The translations under genes were made by a program, and so were the position numbers. Under the pieces are notes generated by a model, which searched no databases, was not told where the DNA came from, and saw only the letters and a program-made list of their open reading frames with translations. Positions 39,156 to 46,789 of a stretch of DNA of 64,000 nucleotides are shown in pieces. Source of the DNA: Burkholderia territorii (GTDB lineage: Bacteria; Pseudomonadota; Gammaproteobacteria; Burkholderiales; Burkholderiaceae); the NCBI RefSeq assembly GCF_902833055.1, contig NZ_CADFEJ010000001.1, positions 806,001 to 870,000 of the forward strand. The letters run 5' to 3'. How positions within the stretch are numbered: position 1 is the stretch's first letter; every line of letters begins with the position of its first letter.

Positions 39156-40142
39156 TCAGGCGGCATCGTCGCGATAGATGCCGACCACGGGCGTCTCGCC
39201 CACGCGTGCGTAACCGCGATACATCCCTTCCGTGTTGAACGGCATCGCGACGTTGCCGTGCGCGTCGACCGCGACGATCCCGCCGCGCCCGGCCAGGCGC
39301 GACAGCTTGTTCATCACCGCGTCGTGCGCGGCATCGGCAAGCGACGCGCCGCGGTAGGCCATCTGCGCGGCCACGTCATGCGCGGTCGCGAGCCGGATGA
39401 ACATCTCGCCGGTGCCCGTCGCCGATACCGCGCAGGTCGCGTCGTCCGCGTAGCAGCCGGCACCGATGATCGGCGAATCGCCGACGCGGCCGGGCTGCTT
39501 GTTCGTGATGCCGCCGGTCGAGGTCGCCGCCGCGATATGGCCGTGCACGTCGCACGCGACCGCGCCGACCGTGCCGTGCTTGCGGTCGGGATCGAGCGGC
39601 TCGGCCGGCTGCCCGGCGCCGAACGCGAAGCTCGCGGCATCGTGATCGAGCATCGTCCCGGCCGCCGCGCGCGCCTTCACCCACTGCGCATGACGCGCTT
39701 CGGTGTCGAAGTAGCCGGGCTCGGCGAGTTCGAGGCCCTGGGCGGCCGCGAACGCGTCGGCACCCGCGCCCGCCAGCAGCACGTGCTCGCTCGCCTCCAT
39801 CACGCGCCGCGCGGCGAGCACCGGATTGCGCACGCGGGTCGCGCAGCAGATCGCGCCGGCCGCGAGCGTCGTGCCGTCCATCACCGCCGCGTCGAGTTCG
39901 TGCCTGCCTTCGGCCGTGTAGACGGCGCCGCGCCCGGCGTTGAACAGCGGACAGTCCTCGAGCAGCCGCACCGCGACGGTAACGGCGTCGAGTGCGCTGC
40001 CGCCATCGGCGAGCACCTGTTGCGCGGCCTGCAGGATCGCGGTGAGTTCGGCGCGGTACTGGCGTTCGGTGTCGGTGTCCATCGCATCGCGCAGGATCGT
40101 GCCTGCACCGCCATGAATCGCGACGATCGCGGTTGAGGTCAT
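39156..40142 (-). CDS. iaaA: isoaspartyl peptidase/L-asparaginase (plant-type, Ntn hydrolase)
   Basis: This 328-residue Ntn hydrolase hydrolyses isoaspartyl dipeptides and asparagine. The precursor is autoprocessed before Thr191 in KHGTVGAVACDVHG, and the processed beta subunit holds STGGITNKQPGRVGDSPIIGAG, which binds substrate. The N-terminus AIVAIHGGAGTI is typical. The gene overlaps the rpiR-type regulator by four bases and leads the transport operon, so the imported peptides probably include isoaspartyl or gamma-glutamyl forms. E. coli iaaA is likewise next to gsiABCD, which supports the gsi naming. Confidence 0.94.
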   Translation of the reverse strand: MTSTAIVAIHGGAGTILRDAMDTDTERQYRAELTAILQAAQQVLADGGSALDAVTVAVRLLEDCPLFNAGRGAVYTAEGRHELDAAVMDGTTLAAGAICCATRVRNPVLAARRVMEASEHVLLAGAGADAFAAAQGLELAEPGYFDTEARHAQWVKARAAAGTMLDHDAASFAFGAGQPAEPLDPDRKHGTVGAVACDVHGHIAAATSTGGITNKQPGRVGDSPIIGAGCYADDATCAVSATGTGEMFIRLATAHDVAAQMAYRGASLADAAHDAVMNKLSRLAGRGGIVAVDAHGNVAMPFNTEGMYRGYARVGETPVVGIYRDDAA

Positions 40143-41095
40143 GATTTTTTCGAACCGGTGGGAGAAGGGTTGGCGGCGGGCACCGCCGCTTGCGGGTGGA
40201 CCAGCCACGGCAACAGGAATTCGGTCATTTCGGCGGCGGACTTCGCGGAGCGATGCGTGCGCAGCGCGACCGCGTCGATCAGCGCCTCGATCATCGTCAG
40301 CACGGCCGCCTCCGACGTGGCCGCGAAACGCCGTTCCGCCTTGACGTACAGATTCAGCGACGCGATCGGTGCAAGCGGCGAACCGGGCCCGTCGGAGATG
40401 CCGAGCACACGCGCGCCGCGCGCGGCCGCGCGGCGGGCCAGTTCGATCGTGTCCTTGACGTAGCGCGGAAACGCGAGCGCGATCACGAGATCGCGCGAGT
40501 CGGCCGTGTACAGGCGCCGCGCCGCATGCGACGGGCCGCCGAGCAGCGCGAGCGACTGTACGTTGTCGTGACACACCGACAGTCCGTGTTCCATCAGCCC
40601 GGTCAGAAACGCGCTCGAACCGGCGCCGAGGATCAGCACGCGCCGCGCGCCGACGATCGCCTCGACGGCCGCCTCGACATCGGCCGCATCCAGCTGTGCA
40701 CGCGTGTTCTCGATGTTCGCGACGGCCTGGTCGAACACGGCGTCGATCCATGCGGCGCCGCGCACGCCCTGCTCGTGCTCCTGTTCCTGCTCCTGCGCGG
40801 AACGCAGCCGCTCGACCGGCCCGAGCGTCGCCTCGAAGCCGCGCACGAGCGCCGCGCGCATCGCCGGATAGCCGTCGAAGCCGAGCGCCTTCGCGAAGCG
40901 GTTCGCGGTCGCGATCGACGCATTCACGGCCTGCGCGAGCTCGTCGATCCGCATCGTCGCCGCGCGGAACGGATTCGCGAGCACGAATTCGCCCATCCGG
41001 CGATGGATCGGCGTCATCCGCGGCATCGCCGCGGCGATGCGCTCCGCAATCGCGGATTCGTCGTGACTGGCTTCGTGCGGCAGGAGAGGCGTCAT
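40139..41095 (-). CDS. MurR/RpiR-family transcriptional regulator
   Basis: This 318-residue regulator has an N-terminal RpiR helix-turn-helix (MRIDELAQAVNASIATANRFAKALG) and a C-terminal SIS domain (VLILGAGSSAFLTGLMEHGL) that senses a phosphosugar or related ligand. A short Glu/Gln repeat (QEQEQEHEQ) sits in the linker. It is the first gene of the peptide operon and overlaps iaaA by four bases, so it probably controls its own operon. Murein-derived ligands would fit the D-peptidase content, but this is inference. Confidence 0.9.
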   Translation of the reverse strand: MTPLLPHEASHDESAIAERIAAAMPRMTPIHRRMGEFVLANPFRAATMRIDELAQAVNASIATANRFAKALGFDGYPAMRAALVRGFEATLGPVERLRSAQEQEQEHEQGVRGAAWIDAVFDQAVANIENTRAQLDAADVEAAVEAIVGARRVLILGAGSSAFLTGLMEHGLSVCHDNVQSLALLGGPSHAARRLYTADSRDLVIALAFPRYVKDTIELARRAAARGARVLGISDGPGSPLAPIASLNLYVKAERRFAATSEAAVLTMIEALIDAVALRTHRSAKSAAEMTEFLLPWLVHPQAAVPAANPSPTGSKKS

Positions 41096-41115
41096 GCGAA
41101 AGGTTTTGCAAGGTG

Positions 41116-41167
41116 GATGAAAATCAATTTACACAATCTGCCGGAAGGAAAAAAATAAATTTTCATC
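41116..41167. promoter_or_regulatory. long inverted repeat upstream of rpiR operon, candidate operator
   Basis: GATGAAAAT (41116-41124) and ATTTTCATC (41159-41167) are exact inverted 9-bp copies separated by 34 AT-rich bases. They sit 20-70 bases upstream of the rpiR-type start, where an autorepressor site would be expected. The rest of the 41096-41469 gap is AT-rich with no ORF of family character; it must also hold the promoter for the rightward MFS gene. Confidence 0.5.
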
Positions 41168-41469
41168 AGGGTTGTCACGCCCTCCACCGGCCCGCCTGAT
41201 GCAGTCGATCGCGTCGGGGACCCAATCCACAGACTTATCGGGAATACCCCAAGGATGTTCATTCGAATGCAAATTGGCGTTGACCGGATTCGAATTCGAA
41301 CATACGATGCTCGAAAATGATCAGTCGTCAGATAACATTGAGTTTCAATGGCAGCTGAATGTTCGACCGAAAGCCGTCATTCCGGTAAGAATCACGCGAA
41401 TCGACCGTCCTTCAAGATCGGACATCGTACAAACGTGACCGCATAAGCCGACCCAACCGGGCGGCTTGC

Positions 41470-42759
41470 ATGGCTCAGGAGACAGCAGTGAAAACAGTCA
41501 AGGCTTTGCGCTGGTGGATCATCGTGCTGGTTTGTCTCGGCACGATCCTCAACTACCTCGCGCGAAATTCCCTCGCGGTGCTCGCACCGGAACTGAAGCA
41601 CGTGTTCACGATCTCGACGCAGCAGTACTCGTATATCGTCGGGGCGTTCCAGATCGGCTATACGATCATGCAGCCGGTCTGCGGGTTCATCGTCGACCTG
41701 ATCGGCCTGCGGCTCGGGTTCGCGCTGTTCGCGATGCTGTGGTCGGTGGTCGGCGTCGCGCACGGCTTCGCGTCGGGCTGGCTGTCGCTCGGCATCCTGC
41801 GCGGCCTGCTCGGCCTGTTCGAGGCCGCCGCGATTCCGTCGGGGATGAAGGCCGTCGCCGAATGGTTTCCCGATCGGGAGAAATCCGTCGCGGTCGGCTA
41901 CTTCAACGCGGGCACGTCGCTCGGCGCCGCGATCGCGCCGCCGCTCGTCGTGTTCCTGTCGATGCGGTTCGGCTGGCAATCCGCATTCATGGTCACGGGC
42001 GCGCTCGGCTTCGCGTGGGCCGCGCTGTGGTACACGCTGTACCGGTCGCCGGCCGATCATCCGCGCATCACGTCGCGGGAGCGCACGCTGATCCGCGACG
42101 GCCAGGCCACGATGCCGGCCGTGTCGAAGCGCCGGATTCGCGACGTCATCACCGCGCGCCGCTTCTGGGCGATCGCGCTGCCGCGCTTCTTCGCGGAACC
42201 CGCGTGGCAGACCTTCAGTTTCTGGATCCCGCTGTACCTCGCGACCGAACGCCACATGCCGCTCACGCAGATCGCGATCTTCGCGTGGATGCCGTTTCTC
42301 GCGGCCGACGCCGGCGGCATCGCGGGAGGCTACCTGTCGCCGTATCTCGCCAACCGGTTCAAACTGCCGCTCGTGTGGTCGCGTGTCGCCGGCGTCGCGC
42401 TCGGCGCGGTGCTGATGCTGGGGCCGGCGATGATCGGGCTCGTGTCGTCGCCTTACACGGCCATCGGCCTGTTCTGCGTCGGCGGCTTCGCGCACCAGAT
42501 GATCTCCGCGCTCGTCAACACGCTGTCGGCCGATGTGTTCGATCCCGAGGAAGTCGGCACCGCCAGCGGCTTCGCCGGCATGGCCGCGTGGATCGGCGGG
42601 CTCGGCTTCTCGCTGCTGGTCGGCGCGCTCGCCGACAAGATCGGCTACGCACCGCTGTTCGCGTGCCTCGGCCTGTTCGACATCATCGGCGTCACGCTGC
42701 TCGCGGTGCTGATCCGCGGGCAGTCGAAGCAGGAACGCCTGCTCGCGCAGCACGCCTGA
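41470..42759 (+). CDS. MFS transporter, anion:cation symporter (hexuronate/ExuT-like) family
   Basis: This 429-residue carrier has 12 predicted helices. The ACS-type opening is TILNYLARNSLAVLAPELK, with IVDLIGLRLGFALFAMLWSV in the loop after helix 2. GLFEAAAIPSGMKAVAEWFPDREKSVAVGYFNAGTSLG, split over two helices, is typical of hexuronate and related acid-sugar transporters. It precedes a GH31 glycosidase gene by 28 bases, so it probably imports a sugar acid or glycoside released or used by that enzyme. The exact substrate is not recognisable. Confidence 0.88.
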   Translation: MAQETAVKTVKALRWWIIVLVCLGTILNYLARNSLAVLAPELKHVFTISTQQYSYIVGAFQIGYTIMQPVCGFIVDLIGLRLGFALFAMLWSVVGVAHGFASGWLSLGILRGLLGLFEAAAIPSGMKAVAEWFPDREKSVAVGYFNAGTSLGAAIAPPLVVFLSMRFGWQSAFMVTGALGFAWAALWYTLYRSPADHPRITSRERTLIRDGQATMPAVSKRRIRDVITARRFWAIALPRFFAEPAWQTFSFWIPLYLATERHMPLTQIAIFAWMPFLAADAGGIAGGYLSPYLANRFKLPLVWSRVAGVALGAVLMLGPAMIGLVSSPYTAIGLFCVGGFAHQMISALVNTLSADVFDPEEVGTASGFAGMAAWIGGLGFSLLVGALADKIGYAPLFACLGLFDIIGVTLLAVLIRGQSKQERLLAQHA

Positions 42760-42787
42760 CCTCCGTCTTCACCAGGGAATCGCCTTC

Positions 42788-45208
42788 ATGACCTCGCTTC
42801 TTCATCCGCCCGTGTTCCGCGTCGCCGACCGGCGGGCGAACCGTGTGCTGCTCGCATCCGACGCGGGCGCGACCCTCGAGATCTTCGTGCTCGAGGACGA
42901 CATCGTGCGCGTGCGCGTGCTCCCGGACGCGACGCCGCGCACCCCGCGCACGTGGACGATCGCACCGGGCCTCGACGACGTACCGCTCGAAGGACGCGAC
43001 CGCCTCGACCTGAGCGGCTTCACGCTGCCGGCCTACGACTTCGTCGAAGACGACGGCGGCGTGCGCGTCGAAACCGCGCAGGTTCGCCTCGCGGTAAGCC
43101 GGCAAGGCGGCCATTGCACGTGGTCGATGCGCGGTGCCGACGACACATGGCGCGTCGTGCTCGCCGACCGCGCGACGCAGGCGTACAACTTCGGCTGGTG
43201 GGACGATCGCGCGTATCACTATGTCGCGCGCGAGCGCGGCGACAAGGTGTTCGGGCTCGGCGAACGCGCGGGCGAGCTCGACCGCACCGGCGCGCGCTTC
43301 GAGATGCGCAACATCGACGCGATGGGGTACAGCGCGAAGCACACGGACCCGCTCTACAAGCACATTCCGTTCTACGTCACGTGGTCGCCGGACACATGCC
43401 GGGGCTTCGGGCTGTTCTATGACACGCTGTCGGATTGCGCGTTCGACATGGGCCGCGAACTCGACAACTACCACGGGCTGTACCGCTACTTCGTCGCCGA
43501 GCACGGCGATCTCGACTACTACTTCATCGCGTCGCCCGACACGCCGCTCGCGGCCGCGCGGCGCTTCACGTGGCTCACCGGGCGCCCGGCGCGCACGCCG
43601 AAATGGGGGCTCGGCTATTCGGGCTCGACGATGAGCTACACCGACGCGCCGGACGCGCAGCGGCAGATGAACCAGTTCGTCGAGCAGTGCGACGCGCACG
43701 ACATCCTGTGCGATTCGTTCCACCTGTCGTCGGGCTATACGTCGATCGGCGCGAAGCGCTACGTGTTCAACTGGAACCGCGACAAGTTTCCCGACGCGAA
43801 AGGATTCGTGAAGCACTACCGCGACCACGGTATCCGCCTCTGCGCGAACATCAAGCCGTGCCTGCTGCGCGACCACCCGGCGTTCGACGACGCGGCGCGG
43901 CGCGGGCTGCTGATCCGCTCGGCATCGGGCGAGCCGGCCTGGGTGCAGTTCTGGGACGAGGTCGGCGCGTATCTCGACTTCACGCAACCGGATGCGTATC
44001 GCTGGTGGCAAGAGCAGGTCACCTCGGCGCTGCTCGATTATGGAATCGAGTCGACGTGGAACGACAACAACGAATACGAGATCTGGTCGCCCGATGCGAT
44101 CGCGCACGGCTTCGGCCAGCCGTTTCCCGCACGCGAGGCGAAGGTGCTGCAGACGATGCTGATGATGCGCGCGTCGCGCGACGCACAGCGCGCGCATGCA
44201 CCTGCGCAGCGGCCGTTCCTCGTGTCGCGCTCGGGCGGCGCCGGCATGCAGCGTTACGTGCAGACCTGGTCCGGCGACAACTACACGTCGTGGGAAACGC
44301 TGCGCTACAACCTCAGGATGGGCCTGGGGCTCGCGTTGTCGGGCGTGTCGAACATCGGTCACGACATCGGCGGCTTCTCCGGCCCCGCACCGTCACCCGA
44401 GCTGCTGCTGCGCTGGGTGCAGTTCGGCATCTTCATGCCGCGCTTCAGCATTCATTCGTGGAATGACGACGGCACCGTCAACGAGCCGTGGATGTATCCG
44501 GAGATCACCGCGCAAATTGCGTCGCTGATCAAGCAGCGCTACCGGCTGCTGCCTTACCTCTATCACCTGCTGTGGCTGTCGACCACGCGCTACGAGCCCG
44601 TGCTGCGGCCGACCTTCGGCGACTTCCCCGGCGACCCGCGCTGCTACGACGAATGCGACGACATGATGCTCGGCGACGCGCTGCTGGTCGCGCCGGTCGT
44701 CGAGGCGGGCCGCACGGAGCGCACGGTGTATCTGCCGCGCGGTGCACGCTGGATGTGCTGCACGAGCGCGCAGTCGTTCGACGGCGGCGCCAGCGTAACG
44801 CTGCCCGCGCCGCTCGACACGCCGGTGATGCTGTTGCGCGAAGGCCGCGTGCTGCCGCTTAACGTCGCCGAGCAACGGTTCGGCGCACGCGCGGACACGC
44901 GCGGCTTCCTCGTCGCGCCGCGTATCGAGGACGGCGTGGCGTACGGCGAGTGCGTCGAGGACGACGGCGAAACGGAAGCGTGGCGCGACGGCGAATACGG
45001 ACTGTGGCGCATCGAGACCGGGCGCGCGGCGTCGGGCGAACTCGGTGTATCGGTCCGCTGGGACGGCCGCATGAACCGCCCTGCCGAACGGATCGAGATC
45101 CTGCTGCCGGCGTCGCTGCAAGGCACCGTTGCCGTGCGCGGTGCGCGCGTCGAACACGATGTGCGCGACGGTGCGTGGCGCCGCATCGTCGTGGCACTCG
45201 ACGACTGA
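42788..45208 (+). CDS. glycoside hydrolase family 31 enzyme (alpha-glucosidase/xylosidase type)
   Basis: This 806-residue GH31 enzyme is probably cytoplasmic, as no signal peptide is visible. The catalytic nucleophile is Asp426 in WNDNNEYE and the acid/base Asp497 in WSGDNYTSWE. Other family features are GLGERAGELDRTGARFEMRN, the (beta/alpha)8 start WGLGYSGSTMSY, and FSIHSWNDDGTVNEPW. The nucleophile motif differs from that of YicI-type xylosidases (TDFGE), so an alpha-glucosidase-like specificity is more likely. It forms a unit with the upstream transporter and probably the downstream porin. Confidence 0.9.
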   Translation: MTSLLHPPVFRVADRRANRVLLASDAGATLEIFVLEDDIVRVRVLPDATPRTPRTWTIAPGLDDVPLEGRDRLDLSGFTLPAYDFVEDDGGVRVETAQVRLAVSRQGGHCTWSMRGADDTWRVVLADRATQAYNFGWWDDRAYHYVARERGDKVFGLGERAGELDRTGARFEMRNIDAMGYSAKHTDPLYKHIPFYVTWSPDTCRGFGLFYDTLSDCAFDMGRELDNYHGLYRYFVAEHGDLDYYFIASPDTPLAAARRFTWLTGRPARTPKWGLGYSGSTMSYTDAPDAQRQMNQFVEQCDAHDILCDSFHLSSGYTSIGAKRYVFNWNRDKFPDAKGFVKHYRDHGIRLCANIKPCLLRDHPAFDDAARRGLLIRSASGEPAWVQFWDEVGAYLDFTQPDAYRWWQEQVTSALLDYGIESTWNDNNEYEIWSPDAIAHGFGQPFPAREAKVLQTMLMMRASRDAQRAHAPAQRPFLVSRSGGAGMQRYVQTWSGDNYTSWETLRYNLRMGLGLALSGVSNIGHDIGGFSGPAPSPELLLRWVQFGIFMPRFSIHSWNDDGTVNEPWMYPEITAQIASLIKQRYRLLPYLYHLLWLSTTRYEPVLRPTFGDFPGDPRCYDECDDMMLGDALLVAPVVEAGRTERTVYLPRGARWMCCTSAQSFDGGASVTLPAPLDTPVMLLREGRVLPLNVAEQRFGARADTRGFLVAPRIEDGVAYGECVEDDGETEAWRDGEYGLWRIETGRAASGELGVSVRWDGRMNRPAERIEILLPASLQGTVAVRGARVEHDVRDGAWRRIVVALDD

Positions 45209-45244
45209 TCGCGCAAGCGCGCGAAAACGCCGAACCGTCGGATC

Positions 45245-45270
45245 GGGCGGGCCGCGCACACGGCCCGCCC
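45245..45270 (+). repeat. perfect GC hairpin between GH31 gene and porin gene
   Basis: GGGCGGGCCG (45245-45254) pairs with CGGCCCGCCC (45261-45270) around a 6-base loop. No T-run follows on either strand, so it may attenuate rather than stop transcription into the porin gene 60 bases on. Confidence 0.5.
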
Positions 45271-45328
45271 TGCCCCAAAGAGGAGGCCGATCAGCCTCCC
45301 GCCCCTTGAAGAGACCTGGAGATCGTCA

Positions 45329-46516
45329 ATGAAGGCATCGCATCACTACTCTGCAATCCTGATTTTATCGGCCGCGTCGTTCGGCGCTTCCACCGCCCAT
45401 GCGCAAAGCAGCGTGACGCTGTACGGCGTGGTCGACGATTCGATCGCGTACGTCAACAACCAGCAAGGTCACTCGAACGTGTACATGCGCGACGGCAACC
45501 TGTATGCGTCGAAGTTCGGGCTGCGCGGCGACGAGGATCTCGGCAGCGGCACGCACGCGATCTTCGACCTGCAATCCGGCTTCAACCTGAACACCGGCGC
45601 GCAAGCCGCCGCCGGCACGATCTTCAACCGCCAGGCGTTCGTCGGGCTGCGCAACGATCATTACGGCACGGTGACGGCCGGCCGCCAGTACACGCCGTAT
45701 TTCCTGCTGGTCGGCCCATACGCATCGAGCAGCTGGCTGACCGGCGCGACAGGCGCGCATCCGGGCGACATCGACGGGCTCGACACGACGATCCGCGTCA
45801 ACAATTCGGTTACCTATACGTCGCCGACGTTCTCCGGGCTGACCGCCAGTGCGATGTACGCATTCGGCGGCATCGCGGGCGCGACCGGCAAGGGCAACAC
45901 GTTCAGCGCCGCACTGCGCTATGCGAACGGGCCGGTCGGCATCGCGGCCGGCTACCTGCGCATCAACAGCTCGGGCTCGTCGGCGGGCTTCCTGAATCCG
46001 GCGACCGCGGCGTCGGGCAGCTTCGCGGTGTCCGTGCTGAACCAGGGATACCTGACCGCAAAGGCCGTCGAGCAGGTCGCGGCCGCCGGCAACTACACGC
46101 TCGGCAACCTGACGATGGGTCTGAACTACTCGAACGTGAAGTATCTGCCCGGCAACGGCTCCGCGTTCACGGACACGGCCGTGTTCAACACCTACGGCGC
46201 GCTCGCCGCGTACCGCTTCACGCCGACCTTCTCGGTGGCCGGCGCGTTCGCATACACGCTCGCGTCGAAGGCAAACGGCGTATCGGACGCAGCCCGCTAT
46301 CAGCAGTATTCGCTGAAGGAGTCGTACAGCCTGTCGAAGCGCACGACGCTCTATGCATTGCAGGCGTACACGCATTCGAGTGGACGGACGCTCGGCGCGC
46401 TGGGTGCCGGCCATATCGTCGACGCGGCGCCGATCGTCGGCGATTCGCAACAGCTCACGCCGTCGACGACGCACGGCCAGTTCGTCGGCATGGCCGGCAT
46501 CGCCGTGACGTTCTGA
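45329..46516 (+). CDS. outer-membrane porin, Gram-negative general porin family
   Basis: This 395-residue trimeric beta-barrel porin has a signal peptide (SAILILSAASFGASTAHAQ) and begins the mature part with SSVTLYGVVDDSIAYVNN. SKFGLRGDEDLGSGTHAIFDL and NRQAFVGLRNDHYGTVTAGRQ are hallmarks of the Burkholderia/Bordetella OmpC-like family. It ends in Phe (IAVTF), as outer-membrane barrels do. Position after the sugar transporter and glycosidase suggests it admits the same substrate. A terminator follows. Confidence 0.93.
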   Translation: MKASHHYSAILILSAASFGASTAHAQSSVTLYGVVDDSIAYVNNQQGHSNVYMRDGNLYASKFGLRGDEDLGSGTHAIFDLQSGFNLNTGAQAAAGTIFNRQAFVGLRNDHYGTVTAGRQYTPYFLLVGPYASSSWLTGATGAHPGDIDGLDTTIRVNNSVTYTSPTFSGLTASAMYAFGGIAGATGKGNTFSAALRYANGPVGIAAGYLRINSSGSSAGFLNPATAASGSFAVSVLNQGYLTAKAVEQVAAAGNYTLGNLTMGLNYSNVKYLPGNGSAFTDTAVFNTYGALAAYRFTPTFSVAGAFAYTLASKANGVSDAARYQQYSLKESYSLSKRTTLYALQAYTHSSGRTLGALGAGHIVDAAPIVGDSQQLTPSTTHGQFVGMAGIAVTF

Positions 46517-46546
46517 ACCCGCACGGCGGCGCATCGCCCGCCTGAG

Positions 46547-46580
46547 CCCCGGACGATCGGGCATCGTCCGGGGCCGGTTT
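46547..46580 (+). terminator. terminator hairpin after porin gene
   Basis: CCCCGGACGAT (46547-46557) pairs perfectly with ATCGTCCGGGG (46563-46573) around a 5-base loop, followed by CCGGTTT. The 11-bp stem is strong but the T-run is short. Confidence 0.65.
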
Positions 46581-46789
46581 GCGTTCGACGTGCCCCTCCT
46601 CTCGCATGCCGCACGCAGCGTGCGGGTTTTCGCGATCGTCGCAATACCTTACAATTCGTCAGGTTTATCCCTGCTGCATATCCCTTCTTGCAGTCCTGAC
46701 ACCGCGGTACACTCGACGCACGCCGTATCAGGGTCCGACGCGCGACACGCGCGCCGGGCGGCGTCGCGCCTCGTTGCGCCCACAACTGG

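Noticed and set aside
37092..40136. A 1014-codon plus-strand frame opposite gsiA, gsiB and iaaA
   Set aside because: It shows no family motifs and is compositionally typical of antisense frames; the minus strand encodes complete ABC, binding-protein and Ntn-hydrolase motifs.
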